14,222 nucleotides of DNA from NCBI GenBank assembly GCA_029263035.1, contig JAJCYF010000117.1, forward strand, positions 1-14,222, given 5' to 3'. The first letter of the stretch is position 1; every line of letters begins with the position of its first letter. Of the stretch, positions 1 to 5,541 are shown piece after piece. The DNA comes from Actinomycetes bacterium. GTDB taxonomy: Bacteria > Actinomycetota > CADDZG01 > JAHWKV01. The notes under the pieces were generated by a model. That model saw nothing but the letters and a program-made list of their open reading frames with translations, did no database searches and had not been told where the DNA came from. A program made the position numbers and the translations under genes.

Positions 1-294
1 AACGGGCTGGTCAAGGCCGGCAAGCTGGCATCGAGCCCGGTAATCGACCAGGTGGCGGCCGTCAGTGTCGGCATGGTCAAAGGGGTTCCGTGCCTGGACC
101 TGGACTACAGCGAGGACTCGGCGGCAGAGGTCGACATGAACATTGTCATGACCGGGACCAACGAATTCGTAGAGCTGCAGGGAACCGCCGAGGGCAAACC
201 TTTTTCGGATGACCACCTGGCGTCGCTGCTGGCGCTGGGCCGCAAGGGAATTGGGGATCTGCTGGCGATCCAGCGCAGCTCCCTGGACGGATAG
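1..294 (+). CDS. rph: Ribonuclease PH, C-terminal part (5' truncated by window edge)
   Basis: RNase PH is a phosphorolytic 3'-to-5' exoribonuclease that trims tRNA 3' ends. Only the last 97 residues are present; the frame is open from base 1, so the start lies outside the window. The visible part carries the typical RNase PH ending: a VAAVSVG strand, then CLDLDYSEDSAAEVDMN, in which the conserved acidic residues (DLDYxEDxxAExD) belong to the phosphate and metal site. NIVMTGTNEFVELQGTAEG and a C-terminal helix follow. The TAG stop directly abuts the ATG of rdgB (TAGATG), so the two are almost certainly one transcript and translationally coupled. The rph-rdgB order is common in bacteria, including Actinomycetota, and supports both calls. 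Nothing unusual is seen in the visible part. Confidence 0.95.
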   Translation, partial: NGLVKAGKLASSPVIDQVAAVSVGMVKGVPCLDLDYSEDSAAEVDMNIVMTGTNEFVELQGTAEGKPFSDDHLASLLALGRKGIGDLLAIQRSSLDG

Positions 295-906
295 ATGCTC
301 GAGATCGTTCTGGCGACGGCCAATCCGGGCAAAATCACCGAGATCGTGGACATCATGGCCGGCCTGCCGGTGAGTTTTGTCACCCGGGACCAGATGCCCC
401 CGTGGCCGGAGATCGTGGAGTCGGGAGACACCTATCTGGAAAACGCTCTAATCAAGGCGCGGGCGCTGGTCGAGTTCTCCGGCAAGCCGGCCATTGCCGA
501 CGACTCGGGAATCGAGATCGATGCCCTGGAGGGGGCGCCCGGAGTCCGGTCGGCCCGTTTTGCCGGCTCGGAGGCCTCGGACGAGGACAACAACCACCGG
601 ATGGCGGAACTTTTGGCAGGTGTGCCGGCCGAAAAGCGCACCGCCCGCTATCGCTGCGTTGCGGTCCTGGTCCTTCCCGATGGGACCGTCCTGGACGCCG
701 AGGGAACCTGTGAGGGCCGCATCGCCCTGGCCCCGGAGGGCGACAACGGATTCGGCTACGACCCGTGGTTCATCCCGGCCGAGCAGCCCGAGGGGCAGAA
801 CCTGACCTTTGGCTTGCTGCCGCTGGACTTCAAGCATCTGATCAGCCACCGGGGTAAGGCGTTGCGCAAGCTGGCCGAAAAGATGGGGACCCTCGGACTT
901 ACCTGA
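295..906 (+). CDS. rdgB: XTP/dITP diphosphatase (RdgB/HAM1 family)
   Basis: This house-cleaning enzyme hydrolyses non-canonical purine triphosphates (ITP, dITP, XTP) to the monophosphate and pyrophosphate, keeping deaminated purines out of nucleic acids. The protein is 203 residues, normal for the family. Motifs in order are: the TxNxxK nucleotide loop (TANPGK, 8-13); GDTYLENALIKA (44-55) with the metal-binding glutamate; ADDSG (68-72) with the catalytic aspartate; GAPGVRSARFAG (80-91); NGFGYDPWF (151-159), which forms the base pocket; and SHRGKALRKL (184-193). A short insertion lies between the base-pocket motif and SHRGKAL (about 163-176). The ATG start follows the rph stop with no gap, so expression probably depends on coupling from rph. 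A perfect hairpin lies 10 bases after the stop. Confidence is high because all catalytic motifs are intact. Confidence 0.97.
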   Translation: MLEIVLATANPGKITEIVDIMAGLPVSFVTRDQMPPWPEIVESGDTYLENALIKARALVEFSGKPAIADDSGIEIDALEGAPGVRSARFAGSEASDEDNNHRMAELLAGVPAEKRTARYRCVAVLVLPDGTVLDAEGTCEGRIALAPEGDNGFGYDPWFIPAEQPEGQNLTFGLLPLDFKHLISHRGKALRKLAEKMGTLGLT

Positions 907-916
907 TAGCACCAGG

Positions 917-939
917 CTCCCGGCCGAAACGGCCGGGAG
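917..939. terminator. Perfect inverted repeat between rdgB and tRNA-Leu, likely bidirectional terminator
   Basis: Ten-base arms CTCCCGGCCG and CGGCCGGGAG flank a 3-base AAA loop, with no mismatch. The repeat lies between the rdgB stop and the 3' end of the oppositely oriented tRNA-Leu, where both transcripts must end. There is no T-run on either strand. It is therefore a GC-only hairpin of the kind often proposed as a terminator in actinobacteria, not a classical intrinsic terminator. Confidence 0.7.
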
Positions 940-940
940 G

Positions 941-1022
941 TGCGGGCGAGAGGACTTGAACCTCCACGGGCTATGCCCACAGGATCCTAAATCCTGCGCG
1001 TCTGCCATTCCGCCACGCCCGC
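941..1022 (-). tRNA. tRNA-Leu, anticodon UAG
   Basis: Read on the minus strand this is a complete class II tRNA of 82 bases. The acceptor arm GCGGGCG pairs with CGCCCGC and is followed by discriminator A, as expected for leucine. The anticodon stem is CAGGA/TCCTG with loop TTTAGGA, giving anticodon TAG, which reads CUA and probably other CUN codons. The T-arm contains GTTCAAGTC, and there is the long variable arm expected for leucine. The CCA end is not encoded. Confidence 0.95.
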
Positions 1023-1050
1023 CGGTTTTGCTGCTGACCGGTGCGCCCCA

Positions 1051-1082
1051 ACTATACAAAGTGGACGGCCGCTTCCTGTCAA
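1051..1082 (-). promoter_or_regulatory. Probable sigma-70 type promoter of tRNA-Leu
   Basis: On the minus strand a perfect -35 box TTGACA (1082-1077) is followed by TATAGT (1056-1051), five of six matches to the -10 consensus. The spacer is 20 bases, longer than the usual 16-19, which lowers confidence. The predicted start is about 20 bases upstream of the tRNA 5' end, a normal leader length. The two near-consensus boxes in this position are unlikely by chance in GC-rich DNA. Confidence 0.5.
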
Positions 1083-1265
1083 AGCTGATATTGCGGCCTC
1101 GAAATGGACCATTCCGTACTGTTCACCGTCCTTGAAGGTATCGATCGAAAGTGCATTGCAACAATTACTCTGAAGTCACGTATTCGACAAAAAGCAGTTG
1201 TATCGTGAGGTGAAGCCGGATCCCAGACACCGGAAATCGTCCTAGAAAACGACGAATGGAGCACT

Positions 1266-2399
1266 GTGTTCTTGGAATTCACGCTGTTCGGTGGGGTTCG
1301 GGTATGGGGTCCGGATAAGGAAGAGCTGCACCTTGGCCGCAAACAATGCAGGGCACTGAGCCTGTTTATGTTATCGCCGGGCTCGGTTGTATCTCCCGAT
1401 GTGCTGATCGATTTCCTCTGGGCGGAGAAGCTCCCTTCCAACCCGCTGAACAGTCTGCAGGACCTGATAAAGCGCCTTCGGCTGGTGCTGGGGGACCTGG
1501 ACCGGACGGTAATCGTCACGAAGGGCGGCGGCTACAGCCTGGAGATCGACCCCGACCAGCTGGATGCGGCGGTGTTCCGCAGGCTCGCAACCGCCGGGCT
1601 GAAGCTGGAGAAGGCGGAGCCGATGGCCGCCAGGCTGATGCTGGAGCGGGCGATGGAGAACTCAAAGGGGGACCTCCCGGATATATCCCCCGACTTCCGG
1701 GCCAGCGAGCGTGTCGACGAGCTGTACGCCCTGCGGGCAACCGTGGCGCAGGCGCTCTACCGCATCGACCTGGTCGAAGAGCATGGCTCGGAAGGTTCGC
1801 AAGAGACCCCTGAAGTCTGGTCGCTGGGGGGCCGGCCGGTAGGGATGGCGCTGTCGATCGCCGAGCTGGGCGAGCTTGCAATCGCCGACCTTGTCGGGAC
1901 GGTTACTCGCTTTGGAGGTCGCATCCATCAACTCTCCAAGGGCATTCTCATGGCCTTTTTCGCCGAAGCCGGGGGCCCTCTTCGGGCAGCCAACGAGCTG
2001 GTGGGGGGATCCCATCCGGCTGCTCCCGGATTGAGGGGCGGAGCGATCTGTCATTTCGGGTCGCCGCAAGACCCGAACGACGTCAGTCAACTCCTGGAGC
2101 TGTTGGGGAACTGCACCGGCGGCCGGCTACTTGTGTCGGGCGAAATCTATGGATCCCTGGCCGCCGGCCGCCTTAAGGATGGCCTGATCAGCGCTGATGA
2201 CCGCCATTGGCAGGTCGCCTACCGGAGGGCAGCGGTTCCTGCGTCCCACCAACCGCTGGGCCTGGATCAGGGTCAGCTGATCGGGCTGATGGAAAAGCTG
2301 GTGGCGGGTTCCCCGCGGCTGCACTGGGGCCGAACGGTCCAGATTGCCCGGGCGCTTGAAGAGATCGTGGCCGGGGGACGGAGCCTGCGGCCGGAGTAG
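1266..2399 (+). CDS. SARP/AfsR-like regulator with a degenerate nucleotidyl-cyclase-like C-terminal domain
   Basis: This is a probable DNA-binding transcriptional regulator of 377 residues. Residues 1-95 match the OmpR-type winged helix of SARP proteins: an N-terminal FTLFGGVRVW strand, a recognition region around LNSLQDLIKRLRLVLG and the closing wing VTKGGGYSLEI. Residues 98-170 resemble a shortened bacterial transcriptional activator domain. Residues 195-325 look by eye like a class III adenylate/guanylate cyclase domain: VTRFGGRIHQLSKGILMAFF aligns with the usual HGG...GDGxxAxF segment, and GLRGGAICHFG and GGRLLVSGEIYGSLA with the later strands. The metal aspartates are missing (SKG replaces GDG), so it should not be catalytic and may only bind a ligand or dimerise. 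GTG start with GGAG four bases upstream; a TTG two codons later is an alternative. The upstream gap is AT-rich. The target genes are unknown. Confidence 0.8.
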   Translation: MFLEFTLFGGVRVWGPDKEELHLGRKQCRALSLFMLSPGSVVSPDVLIDFLWAEKLPSNPLNSLQDLIKRLRLVLGDLDRTVIVTKGGGYSLEIDPDQLDAAVFRRLATAGLKLEKAEPMAARLMLERAMENSKGDLPDISPDFRASERVDELYALRATVAQALYRIDLVEEHGSEGSQETPEVWSLGGRPVGMALSIAELGELAIADLVGTVTRFGGRIHQLSKGILMAFFAEAGGPLRAANELVGGSHPAAPGLRGGAICHFGSPQDPNDVSQLLELLGNCTGGRLLVSGEIYGSLAAGRLKDGLISADDRHWQVAYRRAAVPASHQPLGLDQGQLIGLMEKLVAGSPRLHWGRTVQIARALEEIVAGGRSLRPE

Positions 2400-2402
2400 C
2401 CG

Positions 2403-2735
2403 TTATGCGCCTGCAAACCCCATGTGACCGTCGTCTCCGTCGGTGGGGCAGGAGTGTAGGGCGGTAGCGGCCTCAGAGGCCTCCTGAAGCACCTTGAGCC
2501 CGCGGGTGGTCAACCCTTTGATGCGGGAGATCACCGGCTTGCCGTCTTCGGTGCGCTCGGCGACGACGTCCAGGCAGCGGCTGGACTTCAGCATCATCAC
2601 AAGATCGGTGAACTGATCCGGCGGCGCATCCGCCATCGCAGTCCGGATGCGCGGGGTCAGATCGCCCGGGCCTTCGGCCTCGGCCTCGAGGGTTGCCTGC
2701 AGAACCCGGACCATGCCTTCCTGATCGTCGATCAT
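2403..2735 (-). CDS. Small hypothetical protein, possibly winged-helix regulator
   Basis: I do not recognise this 110-residue protein. It is soluble and charged, with a pattern of helices (residues 3-18, 29-52) followed by two short strands (CLDVVAER, KPVISRIKGLT) and a C-terminal helix (TRGLKVLQEASEA). The ending IKGLTTRGLKVLQE resembles the C-terminal wing and helix of small winged-helix proteins, but that is only a pattern. I chose the ATG at 2735 over an in-frame ATG at 2762 because a good -10 box (TATAGAAT) sits at 2750-2743, which would put the transcription start on this ATG. The longer form would then begin upstream of its own promoter. Its stop lies three bases from the convergent SARP gene, leaving no room for a terminator. 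GC-rich third codon positions support it being real. Confidence 0.6.
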   Translation of the reverse strand: MIDDQEGMVRVLQATLEAEAEGPGDLTPRIRTAMADAPPDQFTDLVMMLKSSRCLDVVAERTEDGKPVISRIKGLTTRGLKVLQEASEAATALHSCPTDGDDGHMGFAGA

Positions 2736-2742
2736 GGTTCGA

Positions 2743-2777
2743 ATTCTATAGTGCCCGCCCATTTAGTCCTTGACTAA
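2743..2777 (-). promoter_or_regulatory. Leaderless promoter with overlapping palindromic operator candidate
   Basis: On the minus strand a TATAGAAT -10 element (2750-2743) lies seven bases from the ATG at 2735, so the transcript would begin at the start codon. No Shine-Dalgarno sequence is present. A perfect palindrome, TTAGTC-CTT-GACTAA (2763-2777), covers the expected -35 region, where no good TTGACA match is seen. This layout fits repression or activation by a dimeric protein, possibly the product of the gene itself. Confidence 0.45.
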
Positions 2778-2791
2778 GCGCCGGCAGCAAG

Positions 2792-2821
2792 CACCCGAAC
2801 TCCGTCCGGCGGAGTTGGGTG
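2792..2821 (-). terminator. Hairpin downstream of tRNA-Lys, likely terminator
   Basis: CACCC and AACTCCG on one side pair with CGGAGTT and GGGTG on the other: 12 base pairs in all, with a single bulged G (2797) and a 5-base TCCGG loop. It starts 12 bases after the 3' end of the tRNA in the direction of its transcription. No U-run follows, as with the other hairpins in this window. Confidence 0.6.
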
Positions 2822-2833
2822 GGGGTGAAATAG

Positions 2834-2906
<73 letters not shown>

Positions 2907-3002
2907 ACAGTCATTTTAGCCGACGATCCGCCTTCGTCCGAGTTCGGCGCCTGTCACCCCCAACAATTAGTCTCAAAAGTCGAGATTTGGAGGTAGGCCG
3001 GA

Positions 3003-3596
3003 GTGCGACGTCGCCGTAGGATTCTGTTCTGGTTGGGGGCGGCGCTTGCGGTCTTTGGGGCGGTTCGTGCCGCCGGCTCAACCGGATGGTTCGGCCCGGC
3101 GGAGAACGGCGGGCCGGAGGTCCGGAGCACCGTCCGAGCGGAGGTGCCCGGTGAAGCCCAGGAGGCAAGGGTGAAAAGAGTCGTGGACGGCGACACCCTG
3201 ATAGTGGAGGTCGGTTTGCCGGGAGGGCCTCTTCCGCCCGGCGACCACCGCATCCGCTTGCTTGAGATAGATACGCCGGAGTCGGTCCGGCCCAACTACC
3301 CGGTCCAGTGCGGTGGAGCGACCGCCGCAGCCTTTGCCCGGGCAGAGCTGCCTGTTGGGTCCAGGGTGTTCCTGCTGGCCGACCGTGAGGATACCGATGA
3401 GTTCGGCCGGTACCTTCGCTACGCCTGGGACTTCGAAGGTGAGTTCTTCAACGAAAAAGCGGTGGCCGAAGGGCACGCCAGGGCCGTGCTTTACCAGCCG
3501 AACGATTTCTACATCGACCGAATTCGGCGGGCCGAGGGGGCTGCGAAACAGGGGGGACGGGGAATTTGGGGTGAGGCCTGCGCAGAGGCGCAATAG
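3003..3596 (+). CDS. Exported or membrane-anchored thermonuclease (staphylococcal nuclease fold)
   Basis: This is a calcium-dependent nuclease of the SNase-like family, 197 residues. An Arg-rich N-terminus (MRRRRR) precedes one hydrophobic segment (7-24), which is a signal peptide or membrane anchor, so the enzyme acts outside the cytoplasm. The SNase domain runs from about 55 to 192. By alignment to the classical enzyme the catalytic set is complete: VDGDT (61-65) gives the first metal aspartate; IRLLEIDTPE (84-93) gives Arg85, Asp90, Thr91 and Glu93; DEFGRYLRY gives Arg136. GTG start with GGAGGT (2989-2994) eight bases upstream. The lipoprotein gene starts 16 bases downstream, so the two probably form an operon. 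The natural role could be degradation of extracellular nucleic acid, which is inference. Confidence 0.92.
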   Translation: MRRRRRILFWLGAALAVFGAVRAAGSTGWFGPAENGGPEVRSTVRAEVPGEAQEARVKRVVDGDTLIVEVGLPGGPLPPGDHRIRLLEIDTPESVRPNYPVQCGGATAAAFARAELPVGSRVFLLADREDTDEFGRYLRYAWDFEGEFFNEKAVAEGHARAVLYQPNDFYIDRIRRAEGAAKQGGRGIWGEACAEAQ

Positions 3597-3612
3597 GCGG
3601 AAGGAGCCGGAA

Positions 3613-4467
3613 ATGAAGGGTAGGCCAATGCGGGGTGGCTACAGGCGGCGGACGATTGCGGCACTGGTGTTCATGGCGGTCCTCGCCGGGTGCTCCGGTG
3701 AGAACCCGGACGAGCCGGAAGCAGAAGCAACGGCGGAGGGGGACCCCGGGAGCCCGATTGCAACAGCGGCGGTGGTCGAGCCCGGCTTCTGCGGGTCCCA
3801 GGTTGTCCTGTCGGAAGAGCCGGCGGACACCGGCATCCCACTTACAGAAACCCAGATCCTGGCCCGTGTAATGACCGACGAATCCAACAAGCCCGACGGA
3901 TACCTGAGACAGACCGTAGTGGTGGACGAAGGCCTCGGCAGTTTCCAACTCTCCGCGCCCCAGGGATACTCCACCTTCTGGCGGGCCGGTACGCCGCCGG
4001 ACATCCTGCTGGAGCTTGCAGAGCCGCTGGATGAGAATTGGGCCGGGTTCTGGGAGCAGAGGATGGTGAGCGGCGACACCAACACCCGGGCGATCATGGT
4101 TGACGGCACCCGAGACGATGTTGTTTCTGCGGTCCACGTGACGGTTACCGCGTCCTATCCGCAGGCCGGAGGCGCGCTGGCCGATCAAATTGCCCAGGAC
4201 TACACCGAGGGCGGGGGAACCATAGGGGAACGCTGCGGGATCCGGGCCAACGGGCAGGACGGTGCCTACGTTGAGCACACCGTGCCCGGAGAGCTGCTCG
4301 ATAGTGACACCGACAGGGTCCAACTTCAGTTCCTCATCCCCGACCCACCCAACGACCTGCTGTGGGGAGTGACCTGCGATGTTCCACAGTCGCTCGCCGC
4401 CGAGGTCAAGCAGACGTGCCGGCAGATCGCTTCGACCTTCCGGCCGCTGCCGGGTGTCACCCGATAG
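3613..4467 (+). CDS. Putative lipoprotein of unknown function
   Basis: A 284-residue protein with a clear lipoprotein signal: basic residues MRGGYRRR, a hydrophobic stretch and the lipobox LAGC with the lipidated cysteine at residue 27. A low-complexity acidic linker follows (about 28-50, rich in E, A, P, G), then a globular region with paired cysteines and aromatic strands (for example GYSTFWRAGTPPDILLEL). The end, WGVTCDVPQ...QIASTFRPLP, is reminiscent of actinobacterial LpqN/PsbP-like surface lipoproteins, but I would not rely on that. ATG start with AAGGAG eight bases upstream. A longer upstream extension in this frame overlaps the nuclease gene and has no support. It is probably co-transcribed with the nuclease and located on the outer face of the membrane. 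Confidence 0.85.
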   Translation: MKGRPMRGGYRRRTIAALVFMAVLAGCSGENPDEPEAEATAEGDPGSPIATAAVVEPGFCGSQVVLSEEPADTGIPLTETQILARVMTDESNKPDGYLRQTVVVDEGLGSFQLSAPQGYSTFWRAGTPPDILLELAEPLDENWAGFWEQRMVSGDTNTRAIMVDGTRDDVVSAVHVTVTASYPQAGGALADQIAQDYTEGGGTIGERCGIRANGQDGAYVEHTVPGELLDSDTDRVQLQFLIPDPPNDLLWGVTCDVPQSLAAEVKQTCRQIASTFRPLPGVTR

Positions 4468-4497
4468 GTGCAGCGCCACGCCCCGTCCCGTTAGAGA

Positions 4498-4511
4498 CGC
4501 CGGGCGCGGCG
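4498..4511. terminator. Short GC hairpin between lipoprotein gene and tRNA-His
   Basis: CGCCG-GGCG-CGGCG is a 5-base-pair perfect stem with a 4-base loop. It lies in the 50-base gap where the plus-strand lipoprotein gene and the minus-strand tRNA-His converge. It is short and has no U-run, so this is a weak terminator call based mainly on position. Confidence 0.3.
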
Positions 4512-4517
4512 CGCAGG

Positions 4518-4594
4518 TGGGGTGACCGACGGGATTTGAACCCGCGACATCCCGGACCACAACCGGGTGCTCTACCAGCTGAGCTACGGCCACC
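4518..4594 (-). tRNA. tRNA-His, anticodon GUG, with encoded G-1 and CCA
   Basis: On the minus strand the acceptor arm GTGGCCG pairs with CGGTCAC. The discriminator is C and the base before position 1 is G, both hallmarks of histidine tRNA. The anticodon stem CCCGG/CCGGG carries loop TTGTGGT, giving anticodon GTG. The T-arm has GTTCAAATC. Bases 4520-4518 read CCA on the minus strand directly after the discriminator, so CCA is encoded here, unlike the other two tRNAs in the window. Confidence 0.95.
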
Positions 4595-4642
4595 ATGGGG
4601 GTTGATGCTCCTGGATGGAGCAGTTCCAAGCCCCCAAGATCG

Positions 4643-4701
4643 TAGCACCGCCCCGCCGGTGGCGAGATTCCGGTGCTATCTAGGCAACTTCTTAGGAAGT
4701 T
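4643..4701. promoter_or_regulatory. Nested inverted repeats in the tRNA-His / PDZ-gene divergent gap
   Basis: The 146-base gap between the divergent tRNA-His and PDZ genes holds several symmetric elements. TAGCACCG (4643-4650) and CGGTGCTA (4671-4678) are perfect 8-base arms that enclose a small hairpin, CGCC-GGT-GGCG (4654-4664). Next to it is the perfect palindrome AACTTC-TTAG-GAAGTT (4686-4701), centred about 47 bases upstream of the PDZ start. A further one, TGCTCC-TGGAT-GGAGCA, lies at 4606-4622. They could be operators or a transcribed structure. I cannot assign a binding protein. Confidence 0.35.
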
Positions 4702-4728
4702 CTCAAACGCAGTTCATCCGATGCGTCC

Positions 4729-4734
4729 CATAAT
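4729..4734 (+). promoter_or_regulatory. Probable -10 box of a leaderless PDZ-gene transcript
   Basis: CATAAT matches five of six bases of the -10 consensus and ends six bases before the ATG at 4741, so transcription would start at the start codon. No Shine-Dalgarno sequence precedes the ATG. No good -35 box is seen at 16-19 bases; the palindrome at 4686-4701 may recruit an activator instead. Confidence 0.45.
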
Positions 4735-4740
4735 TGGGCC

Positions 4741-5541
4741 ATGAATTCATTTGCCGCGGTCCGCCGCCTCCCCGCCCGCACCATCCTTCGATTCGCCTTC
4801 GCAGCCTCCCTGTTGTTCGCCCTGCTCGCGCCGCAGCCGGCCCGGGCCCAGTCCCCTTCCCCCGAACAGGAGGAAACCGCGGTCCTTGGCATCCTCGGCC
4901 TGAGTGCGCCGGACGGTGCGGGGGTCACGGTTGCCCGCGTGGTTCCCGATTCGGGAGCCGACGGGGCGGGGCTGGAAACCGGAGACCTCATCACCGACCT
5001 GGACGGCACGAAGATCTCCACCATGGAGGACCTGACCTCTGCGATGGAGGGGTTCGAGGTTGGCGACTCCATCACCATCACCTACACGCGGGACGGCGAA
5101 AGCCGCACCGGCGAGGCTGAGCTGGGCACCAGCAGCGCGGGGCGCGGTAACCCGTTCCAGATACCCAACTTTGAGCCCCGCTTCCCGGAGGAAGCCCCTA
5201 ACCAGCCGGGCAGCCCGGACCGGGAACCCCGTCTGGGGCAGAACCGGGGGCCGGACGCCGACTACCGCCCCGTGCTCTGGCTGTTCGGAACGCTCATCAC
5301 GGCGGCATTGGTAACGCTGATCGTGCTGCTGCTCCGCAAGAACCGCCCGGCCTCCGAGGTGCCGGTGCAGACCGCGGCCTATGTTCCGCCGGCCGCAGCC
5401 CCGGCAGAAAACCCCCTGGAGGTGTTGCGGATGAGGTACGCCAAGGGCGATATCACCCGGGATGAATACCTGACGATGTCCGCGGACCTCAACGGCAGCG
5501 GTACCGCCCCGTCCGGCGAGAACCCCACCCGGGAGCTTTAG
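4741..5541 (+). CDS. Secreted/anchored PDZ-domain protein with transmembrane helix and SHOCT-like tail
   Basis: A 266-residue envelope protein. Residues 1-36 form a signal peptide ending in ARA before Gln37. Residues 46-128 are a PDZ domain of the protease-associated type (ILGLSAPDGAGVTVARVVPDSGADGAGLETGDLITDLDG region, with the carboxylate-binding loop at its start), but no protease domain is attached. A Pro/Arg/Asn-rich linker (129-175) leads to one transmembrane helix (178-198) and an RKNR stop-transfer. The C-terminal part (224-250, NPLEVLRMRYAKGDITRDEY) matches the SHOCT motif found at the ends of many membrane proteins. The PDZ would face outside and SHOCT the cytoplasm. It may bind peptide tails of envelope proteins, which is inference. 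Its TAG stop overlaps the stop of the convergent grdC-like gene. Confidence 0.85.
   Translation: MNSFAAVRRLPARTILRFAFAASLLFALLAPQPARAQSPSPEQEETAVLGILGLSAPDGAGVTVARVVPDSGADGAGLETGDLITDLDGTKISTMEDLTSAMEGFEVGDSITITYTRDGESRTGEAELGTSSAGRGNPFQIPNFEPRFPEEAPNQPGSPDREPRLGQNRGPDADYRPVLWLFGTLITAALVTLIVLLLRKNRPASEVPVQTAAYVPPAAAPAENPLEVLRMRYAKGDITRDEYLTMSADLNGSGTAPSGENPTREL

Noticed and set aside
448..1059. 203-residue minus-strand ORF
   Set aside because: Spans tRNA-Leu and the antisense of rdgB. The translation of the tRNA gives the familiar false peptide GGMADAQDLGS.
1079..1519. 146-residue minus-strand ORF over the SARP promoter
   Set aside because: Ser/Arg-rich, mostly opposite the SARP winged helix, with no ribosome binding site or family match.
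2736..2762. ATG at 2762 as start of the small hypothetical gene
   Set aside because: It lies upstream of the only good -10 box, has no ribosome binding site, and the shorter form fits a leaderless transcript.
3448..4629. 393-residue minus-strand ORF
   Set aside because: Runs through tRNA-His and opposite the nuclease and lipoprotein genes, so it is an antisense shadow.
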